DNA of 54,474 nucleotides from an uncultured Ectothiorhodospiraceae bacterium (GTDB lineage Bacteria; Pseudomonadota; Gammaproteobacteria; CAMYNG01), in contig CAMYNG010000017.1 in assembly GCA_947259765.1 (NCBI GenBank), positions 1 through 54,474 of the forward strand, read 5' to 3'. Position 1 is the first letter of the stretch; each line of letters begins with the position of its first letter. Made by a program: the position numbers and the translations under genes. A model generated the notes under the pieces. That model did not search any database, was not told the origin of the DNA, and worked only from the letters and a program-made list of their open reading frames with translations. This document shows positions 11,619 through 21,417 of this stretch, one piece after another.

Positions 11619-12488
11619 TTATTTGATGTGTTCAAGTATACCGTCGAGTTCGTCCAGGCTGTTATAGGTAATGACAACTTTTCCCTTGCCCGAGCGGCTA
11701 TGTTGAAACTGAATCCGGGCGCCCAATTTTTCGGCAAGGTCATCCTGCAGACGCCGAATATCGGGATCGAGTGCCGGACTACTTTTTGATTTTGCAGGTG
11801 TCTGCATGCGCTTGACCAACGCTTCGGTCTCGCGAACCGACATGCCTTTCTTCACTACGTCGTGGGCGGCACGACTCTGCTCCACACCCTCAACTGCCAG
11901 CAAGGCACGAGCGTGCCCCATTTCCAGTTGGCGTGTCTCCACCAACTGTTTGACGTCCGGATTTAACGCTAACAAGCGCAACAGGTTGCTCACAGCCGCA
12001 CGGGAACGGCCAACAGCTTCGGCAGTCTCCTGATGGGTTAAACCGAATTCCTCGATAAGTCGCTGCAGGGCACCCGCTTCGTCCATCGGATTAAGATCTT
12101 CGCGCTGTATATTTTCTATCAGCGCCATGGCCATGGCTGTCTGATCGGGCACGTCGCGTATTACCGCGGGGATCTGGTGCAAGCCGGCCAGTTGGGTCGC
12201 ACGCCAACGACGTTCACCGGCAATGATTTCGTACCGATCACCGGCGCTGAGTGGTCGCACGACAATGGGTTGCACGACGCCTTGCGCCTTGATGGAATCG
12301 GCCAGTTCCTGCAGGGCATCCGCATCGATATCGTGACGCGGCTGATAACGGCCTCGTTGAATCAGGTCCACAGCCAAATGGCGTAATTCGTCGCCCTCCG
12401 CGCTTTCGCTGCTATCAACCGACACGGCACTGCGGTTACCCAATAGCGCGCTGAGTGGTTTGCCCAGACCTGGTTTCTTTGCTGCCAT
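11619..12488 (-). CDS. parB: Chromosome partitioning protein ParB (Spo0J family, CTP-dependent)
   Basis: ParB binds parS sites near the origin and spreads as a clamp, with ParA moving the origins apart. The 289-aa protein has the N-terminal tail that touches ParA (KKPGLGKPLSALLG). The nucleotide-binding domain carries PIVVRP, GERRWRAT and ENIQREDLNPMDEA. A helix-turn-helix follows (HQETAEAVGRSRAAVSNLLRL, about residues 150-170), and the C-terminal dimerisation domain lies beyond residue 225 (DDLAEKLGARIQFQH). The basic GERR and ENIQRE motifs are those of the CTPase pocket. It lies 73 bases after parA. Two candidate target sites occur inside recF in this window. Confidence 0.97.
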   Translation of the reverse strand: MAAKKPGLGKPLSALLGNRSAVSVDSSESAEGDELRHLAVDLIQRGRYQPRHDIDADALQELADSIKAQGVVQPIVVRPLSAGDRYEIIAGERRWRATQLAGLHQIPAVIRDVPDQTAMAMALIENIQREDLNPMDEAGALQRLIEEFGLTHQETAEAVGRSRAAVSNLLRLLALNPDVKQLVETRQLEMGHARALLAVEGVEQSRAAHDVVKKGMSVRETEALVKRMQTPAKSKSSPALDPDIRRLQDDLAEKLGARIQFQHSRSGKGKVVITYNSLDELDGILEHIK

Positions 12489-12561
12489 AACTACCCGATT
12501 TTAACCTATGCGGTAACCCGAAACTCAACAACGTTACGGGCTGCGAGTTTAATTTTTGTAC

Positions 12562-13356
12562 CTAAACGGGCACCGCGTTGCTTACGCTTCCCGTATCTTC
12601 TCGGCGTAGAATTTCTCCCGCCAGCGCAAGGTAAGCCAACGAGCCACGTGATCCCTTATCGTAATTGATGGCCGGCAAGCCGTGACTGGGTGCCTCGGCC
12701 AGACGTACATTGCGCGGAATAATGGTTCGATAAACTTGATCGGGAAAGTGCATGAGCAACTGACCCGAAACATCGTTGGCCAGGTTATTTCTCGGATCGA
12801 ACATGGTGCGCAGCACGCCTTCTACCTGTAAACGTGGATTAACTGCTTGTCGAATTTGCTCGACCGTGTCGAGTAGGGCTGTCAGTCCTTCCAGCGCATA
12901 ATATTCGCATTGCATGGGAATCATCACGGAGTGTGAAGCCACCAGCGCATTCAGTGTCAGCAAATTCAGGGACGGCGGGCAGTCCACTAACAGATAATCG
13001 TAGTCTTCCTGCACGGTGATGAGTGCGTCACGAAGCCGGCGCTCTCGATCCGGCAGTTCCATGAGTGCCACCTCGGCGGCCGTTAAATTAATATTTGCCG
13101 GCAGTAAATCAAAACCGCCGTGCTCGGTTTTGATCAGGAGTTCGTCGGCGGACACGTCACCCAGCAACATGTCGCCGGTGGTTTGCTCAAGACTGTTTTT
13201 ATCCACGCCACTGCCCATAGTGGCGTTGCCCTGTGGATCCATATCGATGAGCAACACCCGGCGTCGGGTCGCAACTAACGACGCGGCCAGATTAATACAG
13301 GTCGTAGTCTTACCGACCCCGCCCTTCTGGTTCGCCACCGCAATGACCTTGCCCAT
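12562..13356 (-). CDS. parA: Chromosome partitioning ATPase ParA (Soj family)
   Basis: ParA is the DNA-surface ATPase that moves ParB-parS complexes. The deviant Walker A motif KGGVGKTTT, with the signature Lys before the double Gly, begins near residue 11. DMDPQGNAT (A' motif) and DYLLVDCPPSL (Walker B) follow. There is no N-terminal DNA-binding extension, so this is the small chromosomal type (264 aa). I use the second ATG (13356), since GGGGAG then lies at normal spacing; an ATG six bases upstream is too close to it. The gene follows rsmG by 14 bases. Confidence 0.96.
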   Translation of the reverse strand: MGKVIAVANQKGGVGKTTTCINLAASLVATRRRVLLIDMDPQGNATMGSGVDKNSLEQTTGDMLLGDVSADELLIKTEHGGFDLLPANINLTAAEVALMELPDRERRLRDALITVQEDYDYLLVDCPPSLNLLTLNALVASHSVMIPMQCEYYALEGLTALLDTVEQIRQAVNPRLQVEGVLRTMFDPRNNLANDVSGQLLMHFPDQVYRTIIPRNVRLAEAPSHGLPAINYDKGSRGSLAYLALAGEILRREDTGSVSNAVPV

Positions 13357-13370
13357 GTTCATTCTCCCCG

Positions 13371-14048
13371 TTACGGATCTGGCGGGTTAATCGGCTGTAG
13401 CACCGCCACATGACGTTGCGCATCCAGGCCAGGAACCGTCAGGGGATATACCCCGTCAAGTTGGAATTTCAGCCCGGCGTCCTGTAACTCGACTAACTCC
13501 TGGTCGGGTGTACGCCCTTTCATCGCCAGGATGACACCGTCCGCTGTGATCAGGTGTCCGCATCGATTCAGCATATCGTTGATCGATGCAAACGCTCGTG
13601 ACACCACGGTGGTAAACCGCTCGGCGGGCGTAAAGTCCTCTACCCGCGACTGTATCACAGTCACATTCGCGAGCCTAAGCTCAGCGACGGCCTGCGTCAC
13701 AAAGCGGGTTTTCTTGGCGTTACTATCCAATAAGGTAAATTCACAGTCGGGGCGCGCCAGGGCCAGGGGAATCCCTGGCAAGCCGGCGCCGGTGCCGACG
13801 TCCAGTACTTTGGGAGACTTAATAAAAGGCAGGACGGCCAGACTGTCCAGCATGTGCTGGCTGACCATGTCTCCCGGGTCTTGAATGGCCGTCAGGTTGT
13901 AAACCCGGTTCCACTTACCAAGCAGCGCCAGATAACTTAGCAAGGGATCAAGCAGGTCCGGCGGCGACACCGAGCCTTCAGCCTGCGACAAGTGCGCCAG
14001 CCCGTTGCACAGTTGCGTCGCCAACTGCGCATCACGGGCTTTGGTCAT
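13371..14048 (-). CDS. rsmG: 16S rRNA (guanine527-N7)-methyltransferase
   Basis: RsmG (GidB) methylates G527 of 16S rRNA with SAM. The 225-aa protein has the Rossmann SAM motif KVLDVGTGAGLPGIPLALA near residues 80-98, a second acidic strand (TLLDSNAKKTRFV) and VVSRAFAS. The N-terminal helical region (LAHLSQAEGSVSPPDLLDPL) and the KWNRVYNLTAI segment are also typical. It sits directly before parA, the classic gidB-parA-parB arrangement near the origin. A DUF302 gene separates it from mnmG. Confidence 0.96.
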   Translation of the reverse strand: MTKARDAQLATQLCNGLAHLSQAEGSVSPPDLLDPLLSYLALLGKWNRVYNLTAIQDPGDMVSQHMLDSLAVLPFIKSPKVLDVGTGAGLPGIPLALARPDCEFTLLDSNAKKTRFVTQAVAELRLANVTVIQSRVEDFTPAERFTTVVSRAFASINDMLNRCGHLITADGVILAMKGRTPDQELVELQDAGLKFQLDGVYPLTVPGLDAQRHVAVLQPINPPDP

Positions 14049-14072
14049 TGGGAACGTGGTAACGACTGGCCG

Positions 14073-14543
14073 TTATGGCGCCACAGCGGCATCGGTAAAT
14101 TTCTTCAGCGCGCCACTCATTTTTTTCACGATTTCGGCACGATCGGTGATGCCGTGGCGCTCGGCTATGTAAGCCGGGTCATTATAGGCCAGCCAGACCT
14201 GGCCCTTTTCGTCTTGCCAGGCCAGCGCCTTCATGGGCAGATCAATGCCGGCGGTCTGGTTGCTGGTGAAGAAGTGACTGCCCACTTTCGGGTTGCCGAA
14301 AACCAGTAATTGTGTCGGCCGCAGCTCAATGCCTGCCTTCTTCGCACCCGCACCGTGGTCCCAGCGCACGGCAATGGTAAACCCCTTATCTTTCAACACT
14401 TTCTCAAGACGATCCAGCGTCTGTGTTACGCTGTGGGGGCTCTTTTTCTTAATCAGCCCGGCAACTGGATCGGCGCTGGCCGTCGCGCAAAATAGGGTGG
14501 CCAAAGCCACAGCGGTGAGCAATACAATCAATCGTTTCATCAT
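14073..14543 (-). CDS. Secreted DUF302 family protein
   Basis: The protein (156 aa from the ATG at 14543, with GGGGA just upstream) has a signal peptide (MMKRLIVLLTAVALATLFCA, then TASA as cleavage region). The mature part has the DUF302 pattern: DRLEKVLKDKGFTIAVRWDH, LRPTQLLVFGNPKVG, and LPMKALAWQDEKGQVWLAYN. DUF302 proteins form small alpha-beta dimers of unknown function and are frequent in sulfur-oxidising and marine bacteria. A periplasmic location is predicted. It interrupts the usual mnmG-rsmG pair and may have its own promoter. Confidence 0.85.
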   Translation of the reverse strand: MMKRLIVLLTAVALATLFCATASADPVAGLIKKKSPHSVTQTLDRLEKVLKDKGFTIAVRWDHGAGAKKAGIELRPTQLLVFGNPKVGSHFFTSNQTAGIDLPMKALAWQDEKGQVWLAYNDPAYIAERHGITDRAEIVKKMSGALKKFTDAAVAP

Positions 14544-14655
14544 TGTTTTTCCCCAAATGTAAATTTCCCTGAACGAATACACCGGACTACAAACGTAGGG
14601 ACCGGCAGGTTTTGTAGCGACTGGGATTGGTAGCTCCCTGTTTTTTATAGACTGG

Positions 14656-16551
14656 TCACGCGCGTTTGCGTTCCTTCCGGCCAGCGCGTTTTTTTAAGTG
14701 TACCAGCAGCAGCGACACGGCGGCGGGGGTCACTCCCGGTACTCGCGCCGCCTGCCCAAGTGTTGCCGGGCGACTACGATCGAGCTTCTCCCTCACTTCC
14801 GTGGACAAGCCGCTAACCTGAGTGTAATCCAGCCCCTCAGGTAGTCGGGTTTTTTCGTGCCGCTGTTGACGGGCAATATCATCCTCTTGCCGTCGAATAT
14901 AACCGGCATACTTAGCCTGGACCTCGACCTGTTCGGCCACCTGCGGGTCGGTCACCGCCTGGCCGGCTCCCGCCAGGGTCATCAATTCGGCATAGATCAC
15001 CTCGGGTCTTCGCAAGAGATCGAGCAGGCTGGACTCCCGCGTTAGAGGCTGACCCAGAACCGACCGGGATTCTTCGTCGGCGAGACTCTCGGGGCGCACC
15101 CAGGTAGAGGATAATCGTTGCGTTTCTGCTTCGATCTCGTGCCGTTTGGAATCGAACTTCGCCCATCGCGCATCATCAACCAAACCGAGATTACGCCCGG
15201 TTTCGGTTAAACGAAGATCGGCATTGTCTTCCCGTAACAGCAAGCGGTACTCGGCACGGCTGGTAAACATACGATACGGCTCACTGGTGCCGCGGGTGAC
15301 CAAATCATCTACGAGCACACCCAGATAGGCCTCATCACGCCGCGGCGTCCACGGTTCGAGTTGCTGCACCCGCAACGCGGCATTCAGACCGGCAAGCAAG
15401 CCCTGCGCGGCGGCCTCTTCGTAACCGGTGGTGCCATTTATCTGGCCAGCAAAATAAAGACCGCTTATAAAGCACGTTTCCAACGATGGTCTGAGATCGC
15501 GGGGATCGAAAAAGTCGTATTCAATGGCATAACCAGGCCGGGTGATGTGGGCATTTTCAAAACCGACAATCGACTGAACGAGCGCCAGCTGCACATCGAA
15601 CGGCAGACTGGTTGAGATACCATTGGGATAGACTTCGGTGCTGGTCAGCCCCTCGGGCTCAACAAATATCTGGTGATTGTCCTTGTCCGCAAAGCGCACG
15701 ATTTTGTCTTCAATGGACGGGCAATAACGAGGCCCGGTGCCCTCGATCACCCCGCTGTACATGGGCGAACGATCGAGACCGCCACGAATGATGTCGTGGG
15801 TCTGCTCATTGGTATAGGTGATATGGCAGCTGATTTGGCGAGGATGTTGCGCGGCCGAACCGAGATAAGAAAAAACCGGTACCGGATCATCGCCGGGCTG
15901 CTCGGCAAGCACCGTGTAGTCAATGGTCTTGCCATCGATCCGTGGTGGGGTACCGGTTTTCAGCCGTTCAACCCGAAAAGGCAGCTCGCGCAGGCGCGCG
16001 GCCAGCGCGTTTGCCGGCGGATCGCCAGCACGTCCGCCCTGGTAGTTCGACTGGCCGATGTGAATGCGGCCGCCGAGAAACGTCCCCACCGTGAGGACTA
16101 CCGTGGGCGCGGAAAAACGCAGCCCCATCTGGGTCACGACGCCCGTTACCCGCTCGCCCTCTACCAGCAGATCGTCCACGGCCTGCTGAAACAACGTCAG
16201 GTTGGGAGTGTTCTCCAGCTCAGTGCGAACGGCCTGTCGATAGAGCACACGGTCGGCCTGGGCGCGGGTGGCGCGTACCGCTGGTCCCTTGCGCGCATTA
16301 AGCGTGCGAAACTGGATCCCCGCATGGTCCGTTGCGCGCGCCATTAAGCCGCCGAGCGCATCGATTTCCTTGACCAGGTGGCCTTTACCGATGCCGCCGA
16401 TGGCGGGGTTGCAGCTCATTTGACCCAGGTTTTCAATATTGTGCGTCAACAACAACGTGCGGGCGCCCATGCGCGCTGCGGCCAGCGCGGCTTCGGTACC
16501 GGCGTGCCCGCCGCCAACGACAATAACCTCGAATTTTCCCTGAAAAAACAT
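14656..16551 (-). CDS. mnmG: tRNA uridine-5-carboxymethylaminomethyl modification enzyme MnmG (GidA)
   Basis: MnmG, with MnmE, builds the carboxymethylaminomethyl group on U34 of certain tRNAs, using FAD and a methylene-folate carbon. The 631-aa protein starts [29 protein letters not shown] with the FAD dinucleotide fold near residues 11-30. Further motifs include [20 protein letters not shown] and [10 protein letters not shown]. The C-terminal helical domain that binds MnmE and tRNA ([36 protein letters not shown]) is complete. Its partner mnmE is in this window, 12.8 kb away, on the other side of the accessory block. Confidence 0.98.
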   Translation of the reverse strand: MFFQGKFEVIVVGGGHAGTEAALAAARMGARTLLLTHNIENLGQMSCNPAIGGIGKGHLVKEIDALGGLMARATDHAGIQFRTLNARKGPAVRATRAQADRVLYRQAVRTELENTPNLTLFQQAVDDLLVEGERVTGVVTQMGLRFSAPTVVLTVGTFLGGRIHIGQSNYQGGRAGDPPANALAARLRELPFRVERLKTGTPPRIDGKTIDYTVLAEQPGDDPVPVFSYLGSAAQHPRQISCHITYTNEQTHDIIRGGLDRSPMYSGVIEGTGPRYCPSIEDKIVRFADKDNHQIFVEPEGLTSTEVYPNGISTSLPFDVQLALVQSIVGFENAHITRPGYAIEYDFFDPRDLRPSLETCFISGLYFAGQINGTTGYEEAAAQGLLAGLNAALRVQQLEPWTPRRDEAYLGVLVDDLVTRGTSEPYRMFTSRAEYRLLLREDNADLRLTETGRNLGLVDDARWAKFDSKRHEIEAETQRLSSTWVRPESLADEESRSVLGQPLTRESSLLDLLRRPEVIYAELMTLAGAGQAVTDPQVAEQVEVQAKYAGYIRRQEDDIARQQRHEKTRLPEGLDYTQVSGLSTEVREKLDRSRPATLGQAARVPGVTPAAVSLLLVHLKKRAGRKERKRA

Positions 16552-16599
16552 TTACTTTGACGCTTCCGCAAGCCGCGACTGGTAGTGTGTCGGGACCAC

Positions 16600-16627
16600 A
16601 TTGTACGTGCTTGGCCTTGCGGCGCCA
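16600..16627 (-). promoter_or_regulatory. Possible sigma-70 promoter of mnmG
   Basis: On the minus strand TTGGCG (16622-16627) and TACAAT (16600-16605) are separated by 16 bases. The predicted start would be about 40 bases before the mnmG ATG. The -10 is good, the -35 moderate, so this is a tentative call. Confidence 0.45.
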
Positions 16628-16647
16628 ATGCAGACGGAGCGCATCAA

Positions 16648-16673
16648 GTGTGACGGATTCGTGTGACGGATTC
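16648..16673. repeat. 13-bp direct tandem duplication
   Basis: TGTGACGGATTCG occurs twice in immediate succession (16648-16660 and 16661-16673). It lies outside coding sequence. It may be a slippage duplication or a paired protein site; nothing else supports a role. Confidence 0.7.
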
Positions 16674-16851
16674 GGCGGCAGCCAGTGGCGAATTTCGCTA
16701 GGATATTAGTTCATCATAAATAACTTATATATAATTCGCTTTCCGGGCTTTTTCACGGATCTGATAAAGGCATACCGAGGCTTGCTGGCGACTGCATTGT
16801 TAAGCAGCTTGAAGTAGAAAAACAGCCGAATCTCAGGCGCAGGACCTGGAC

Positions 16852-18495
16852 GTGGTGGGAAATCAAAGCTATTTCCCGACGATGACTCCAGACCTGAGTT
16901 CGGCACAGTTTCAGAACGGTGCCATGATCAGAAAGACAAATACCGGCGCGACCGCGACCGAGTTGGAAATGCAACCCGCACGTATTCGTCTGTGGCTCGA
17001 CAAACTACCTGTCGACGACGCCGAATCCGCGGTGCGGCAAATCCTCCAGATGCTGGGCAAGATAAAACATCAGCAGCTCGACACCCGGCTTCGGTTCAAA
17101 GTTTTGGAAGTTGTGAGCGGCCGCCTGACACTGCTGTTACCTGAACTCGCCAGACGCTACGCCGGCAAACCGCTACCGCTTGCACATGCCAGTCGTGAGG
17201 CCGTTGAGTTGTCCACGGCATTGCAGCTTGAGCTCATCCACGGCTACCAACTGGTTCTTAACGACAGTTCACATCTGTTTTTTCTGACCTGGCGCCGTTT
17301 GGTGGCTACAGTTCTACACCGTCTGTTTCGCTATCGGTCGAACATCCTGTGCAATTACCGCCTGTGCTATTTGCCGTATCCACCGGGAGTATGGAAACAA
17401 CTGTATTGGTACTTTCGACTTGCGGAAGACAACAACTTGCTCGGCCGGCGCGTCCGCCCGCCGGCAAGATCCGGCAGGAAGACCAGCATTCGTGCCGAGT
17501 TCAAACGACTCATGTTGCTGTCGCTTTTATCGCCCAATCATTTTGAAGCGGCAGCCATGTCTGAAGTGTATGCTAATCTGGAGCGGATGACAGACAGAGT
17601 AAAACTGCGCGCCGCCACTGACTACCGACCACAAAACGTCAGCTTCTTGATCAATCTCGCCAGCGATGGACCACCCATCAGCAGTGATCTGCTTGAGGAG
17701 GGCGGAAACCTGCATCACGCCGCAATTCGCGTACTGGACACATCCACGCTTGTCGATCAGTTACGTAAAAAACTGGTACAAATTCGACCGGGTCAGGAGC
17801 GGGTGAGTTTCGCAAGACGCGCCACACCCGTGTCGCTGACAACATTGCAAAACCTGCTGGCAGGTTGGGATCGATCCCGCGGACGGAACGATGATCGTCT
17901 GCGTAGCCAGGAGGACTTACCCATCGCCATCGGTATTAATTCGATTCATGGTCTTTTGAGTGGCGTATCCGATACACCGCAAAACGACAGCCCGCAAACG
18001 GCGAGCCATGCGACGACGCTCAAAGCGCGTTTAATTGACTACAGCAACAATGGCTTTTGTTTGCGCCTTTCAACAGACGAGGTCAGCAATATTCAGCTGG
18101 ATGAACTGGTTGCATTACGGGATCCACATGACGGTCACTGGGGCCTCGGGCAGGTGCGGTGGATGCAATCGCAAGATGAGGATCGCGTGCGTGTTGGCAT
18201 CATGTCGTTATCTCAACAAGTTTTACCGGTTTGGGTACGCGCCGGTAAAATTGTGAGCGGAGCGAAGGACAGCGATGAGGCTGGAACCGAATCGGATCTG
18301 CCGTCGCTTCTCGGCATCAACTCACCCCGACCGGTTTTGTACTTACCGGCAAATTCTACTGACGGGCCGAGCAGTACTGTGCACATTGTCCATCCCGATC
18401 ATGAAGCCGAGGTGGAGCTGGGTGAACATTTCGCCAAGGCGACGTCGTTCGAGGCATTTTATTCCAATACCCCTCCGAGGCCGGGTGCAAACTGA
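16852..18495 (+). CDS. Large hypothetical protein with PilZ-like C-terminal segment
   Basis: I do not recognise this 547-aa protein as a named family. The N-terminal two thirds look all-helical and cytosolic, with no signal peptide or membrane helix. Residues 45-150 include KLPVDDAESAVRQILQMLGK and LRFKVLEVVSGRL; a Trp/Tyr-rich stretch (LPYPPGVWKQLYWYFRLAE) lies near residue 180. The segment of about residues 390-475 resembles a PilZ fold: KARLIDYSNNGFCLRL, ELVALRDPHDGHWGLGQVRW and RVGIMSLSQQVLPVWVR follow the strand pattern of PilZ domains, but the classical RxxxR c-di-GMP motif is not evident. The start is uncertain: GTG at 16852, ATG at 16882 and ATG at 16924 are all possible and none has a clear ribosome site. 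Confidence 0.7.
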   Translation: MVGNQSYFPTMTPDLSSAQFQNGAMIRKTNTGATATELEMQPARIRLWLDKLPVDDAESAVRQILQMLGKIKHQQLDTRLRFKVLEVVSGRLTLLLPELARRYAGKPLPLAHASREAVELSTALQLELIHGYQLVLNDSSHLFFLTWRRLVATVLHRLFRYRSNILCNYRLCYLPYPPGVWKQLYWYFRLAEDNNLLGRRVRPPARSGRKTSIRAEFKRLMLLSLLSPNHFEAAAMSEVYANLERMTDRVKLRAATDYRPQNVSFLINLASDGPPISSDLLEEGGNLHHAAIRVLDTSTLVDQLRKKLVQIRPGQERVSFARRATPVSLTTLQNLLAGWDRSRGRNDDRLRSQEDLPIAIGINSIHGLLSGVSDTPQNDSPQTASHATTLKARLIDYSNNGFCLRLSTDEVSNIQLDELVALRDPHDGHWGLGQVRWMQSQDEDRVRVGIMSLSQQVLPVWVRAGKIVSGAKDSDEAGTESDLPSLLGINSPRPVLYLPANSTDGPSSTVHIVHPDHEAEVELGEHFAKATSFEAFYSNTPPRPGAN

Positions 18496-18581
18496 TTGCG
18501 TCACAGCATCGCTTAAACTTGCTTGCTCGCCTGTAGAACAATTCACACTTGAGGCGGCGCGCGAATCGAAATAAAGCAAAC

Positions 18582-19415
18582 TTATTTTGAAAGTTTTTCG
18601 TTTTCGGGTTTAAACGTGTAAACCGGCCGCTCACCTTTCTGTTGATAGTACGGCATCATTTGCGGAACGAGAACCTGGAGTGAGTTGATCCGGTTGTCCG
18701 ATGACGGGTGGGTGCTGAGAAACTCGGGTGGTTTACCGCCGCCGGCCTTGTTCATTTTTCGCCACAGTGACGGACCAGCGTTGGGATTATATCCGGCCTT
18801 GGCTGCCAGCTCGATACCGATGCGGTCAGCCTCGGACTCCGATTTTCGACTGTTGGGTAACTGGACAGCAAGCGCCGCTGCCATCGCTGCCCCGGTTAAC
18901 GCCAATCCCTGCTTCTCCTGAGTCATGCCAAAAATCGCCAGTGCGGTGCCGGTCGCCATTGCAACCGACATTCGCTCCGCCGTGTGCTTCGCCAATGCAT
19001 GTGAAATCTCATGTCCCAGTACCTGCGCCAGCTCGTCGTCTGTAGGCTTAATCTGTTCCACGAGCCCGGTATACAACGCCATGCGGCCACCAGCCATGGC
19101 CCATGCGTTCACGGTTTTAGGATCATCGATAATATGGATGCTCCATTTCCAGTTAGCCGTTTCCGGACGGTACTTAATGGCCTGGGCAATGATGCGGCCC
19201 GTAATGAGTTTCACGCGGGCGTTAAGTTTCGGATCATTATCTAACTTACCTTGCCGGGAGGGCTCGCTAAGCATCTCAAAATAGGCCGGCTCGGATTCGG
19301 CAATGGCTGTATCTTCAGATACCAACATAAGCTGCTTACGCCCGGTTACCGGCGCAGAAGCACAAGCACTGAGTAGCACCGCGCAAATGGTTAACCAGGA
19401 AAGAGCCCTAATCAC
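18582..19415 (-). CDS. M48 family zinc metalloprotease lipoprotein
   Basis: This is a periplasmic, membrane-anchored peptidase of the LoiP/Oma1-like M48 family, which degrade misfolded envelope proteins. The start is a GTG at 19415 with a strong AAGGAG six bases upstream. It gives a 277-aa protein with a lipoprotein signal (MIRALSWLTICAVLLSAC, Cys18 lipidated). The zinc site HEISH is at residues 135-139 and the third ligand lies in SESEADRIG downstream. The motifs VNAWAMAGGRMALYTGL and FLSTHPSSDNRI are typical of the family. It lacks the TPR domain of BepA. A longer reading to 19448 would break the signal peptide. Confidence 0.93.
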   Translation of the reverse strand: MIRALSWLTICAVLLSACASAPVTGRKQLMLVSEDTAIAESEPAYFEMLSEPSRQGKLDNDPKLNARVKLITGRIIAQAIKYRPETANWKWSIHIIDDPKTVNAWAMAGGRMALYTGLVEQIKPTDDELAQVLGHEISHALAKHTAERMSVAMATGTALAIFGMTQEKQGLALTGAAMAAALAVQLPNSRKSESEADRIGIELAAKAGYNPNAGPSLWRKMNKAGGGKPPEFLSTHPSSDNRINSLQVLVPQMMPYYQQKGERPVYTFKPENEKLSK

Positions 19416-19612
19416 AATATTTCTCCTTAAATCGCATCTACTACGCATAGTCGGGGAATCGGCAATCCGCAGAAAGGATCATACTGCAACACTCGAGGTG
19501 AATGAAACGAGGCGTACCGGATTTTAACCCGAGGCGACCCGAATACGCCCAATGTATAGCGTTTTTTTGGGTACTTGTGGGTAGTTGGGAGTTTTTTTTG
19601 AAAACGGAAAAA

Positions 19613-21235
19613 TCAGACTTTGAAACTCGTCACCAGATGTTGCATGTCTTGCGCCAGGCGTTCCAGTTCCTGACTTGAACCGGCAACGTGCTCTGCACCT
19701 TCGGCCGCCTGCACCGACAACGTGTTGATCGAGACCACGTTCTGGTTAATATCTTCCGCCACGGCAGACTGCTGTTCAGCCGCAGTTGCAATTTGGGTAT
19801 TCATTTCAGCTATACGGGACACGGCCTGGGTAATTGTTGTCAGGGCCTCACCCGCTTTACCGGCCAATTCAACGGTAGACTGGGTTTGTCGCTGCCCATC
19901 TTCCATGGCACCCACCGCTGCCTTGGCGCCGTCCTGTAGACGCTCAATGGTTTGCTGAATCTCTTCAGTTGATTGTTGGGTACGCGAAGCCAGGGTACGC
20001 ACTTCATCTGCAACAACCGCAAAACCTCGGCCCTGTTCACCGGCACGCGCGGCTTCTATTGCCGCGTTCAGGGCCAACAGATTTGTTTGCTCGGCAATGC
20101 CGCGAATTACATCGAGTACCGTGCCAATTTGCTCGGCGTTCTCCTCGAGTGTGTGAATTGAGTGCGCGGTATCTCCAACCTGTTCCGCCAAACGATTAAT
20201 CGCAGCCACCACCTGAGAGACAACTTCAAAGCCATTGCTGGACTCACTATCGGCGGCGCGCGCGGCTTCCGCGGCATCCTGTGCGTTGCGCGCAACTTCC
20301 TGTACCGTTGCCGCCATCTCGTTCATGGCCGTTGCTACCTGATCAATTTTACTTTCCTGCTGGTTCACGTTCAGCTTGGTATCCACGGCAATTTCCGACA
20401 CCTGATTCGCCGAAGCGGTCAGTTGCTGGCTGGAACCACTCACTTGTTTTACCAGGGCCTGGATTTTCTCCACAAACCGATTAAACGCACCACCCATTTC
20501 AGCCACTTCGTTGGATCCGGATTCATCAAGTCGACGGGTCAAGTCACCTTCACCGCTGGCGATATCGTTAAGGGAATCAATGACACTGCCGAAGCCGTTA
20601 CGGATCCCCTTGGTAATAAACACGGCAACCAGGCCACCGATGATCACAGCTAATACACTGAAGAATAGGGCCGTGCGAATGGCCGACTTCTCCTCGGCAA
20701 GCAGGCTTTCCTGTAGTTCCGTTGCAATTTGCTCCTCGGCCAGGACAAGTTCTTGTACCGCTATGCGCGTTTTTTGCCAGTTGGGATGCTCTTCTTTGGT
20801 GAGGACCTTAATGGCCTCAGATTGTTTACCGGCCTTCATCAGGTCCAGCACGCGCAACTTCGCAGTACGCGATTTTTTCCAATAGCCGTCAACTTTCTCA
20901 AGGACCGCCTGGGTTTCCTTATTGTCAATTGCCAGCGCTTTCGCCTTTACAAAGGCCTCATCGAATCTCGCGATGGCTTTGGGCACCACTGTATGAGGCT
21001 TTTTCGCTTCCGGCTTGAGAACCAGATTCCGCAGAGCTATCCCTGACAACAGGCCATCGGAAAACATCTGCTGATAGGCGGTATGTCGGGCATAATTTTC
21101 GTTGAAAAAACCCTCGAATTTGTTGCTAATTGAGACCATTCCGTTCAATGAAAGTCCGGTCGCCGTAATGAACAAGGCAAAAATGGCCAGAAAGGCGCCT
21201 GTCAGTTTGGCCTTGATACTGAAATTTTTAAGCAT
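19613..21235 (-). CDS. Methyl-accepting chemotaxis protein
   Basis: The 540-aa receptor has membrane helix 1 at about residues 10-32 (LTGAFLAIFALFITATGLSL). A helical periplasmic sensor of about 155 residues follows, then membrane helix 2 (ALFFSVLAVIIGGLVAVFIT) and a HAMP domain (INDIASGEGDLTRRLDESG). The cytoplasmic signalling domain is complete, with the hairpin tip IRGIAEQTNLLALNAAIEAA followed by RGFAVVADEVRTLA. The ligand domain resembles a four-helix bundle and gives no ligand. No CheR-binding pentapeptide is present at the C-terminus (ends TSFKV). The start is the ATG at 21235, preceded by GGGAGTGGG. No che genes lie nearby, so it is an orphan receptor. Confidence 0.95.
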   Translation of the reverse strand: MLKNFSIKAKLTGAFLAIFALFITATGLSLNGMVSISNKFEGFFNENYARHTAYQQMFSDGLLSGIALRNLVLKPEAKKPHTVVPKAIARFDEAFVKAKALAIDNKETQAVLEKVDGYWKKSRTAKLRVLDLMKAGKQSEAIKVLTKEEHPNWQKTRIAVQELVLAEEQIATELQESLLAEEKSAIRTALFFSVLAVIIGGLVAVFITKGIRNGFGSVIDSLNDIASGEGDLTRRLDESGSNEVAEMGGAFNRFVEKIQALVKQVSGSSQQLTASANQVSEIAVDTKLNVNQQESKIDQVATAMNEMAATVQEVARNAQDAAEAARAADSESSNGFEVVSQVVAAINRLAEQVGDTAHSIHTLEENAEQIGTVLDVIRGIAEQTNLLALNAAIEAARAGEQGRGFAVVADEVRTLASRTQQSTEEIQQTIERLQDGAKAAVGAMEDGQRQTQSTVELAGKAGEALTTITQAVSRIAEMNTQIATAAEQQSAVAEDINQNVVSINTLSVQAAEGAEHVAGSSQELERLAQDMQHLVTSFKV

Positions 21236-21417
21236 GAATCCCACTCCCAAATCCGCACGCTGTGCTGGGTCAAAACGGCTAATATGTACCTACCCTGCTT
21301 ATAACGGCAGTAATCCATCACAGCTTTACCTTGATAACTTTAGGTGAATTACCCGCATTGGCGCTCACCACCAATGTGCGATAATCCTCCATCGTGAACC
21401 TGGGAAGGAGAACAGTA

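Larger units (their letters stand above)
16552..16851. other. Divergent intergenic region between mnmG and the PilZ-like gene
   Basis: These 300 bases contain no gene that I can support. They hold a possible minus-strand promoter for mnmG (16600-16627), a 13-base tandem duplication (16648-16673), and AT-rich sequence around 16700-16735 that could serve the plus-strand gene. Confidence 0.5.

Noticed and set aside
12641..12660. CACGTG in parA, and others near 41725 and 46020, as parS sites
   Set aside because: Flanking arms do not match GTTnCACGTGnAAC.
15673..16347. 224-codon plus-strand open frame
   Set aside because: Antisense shadow of mnmG.
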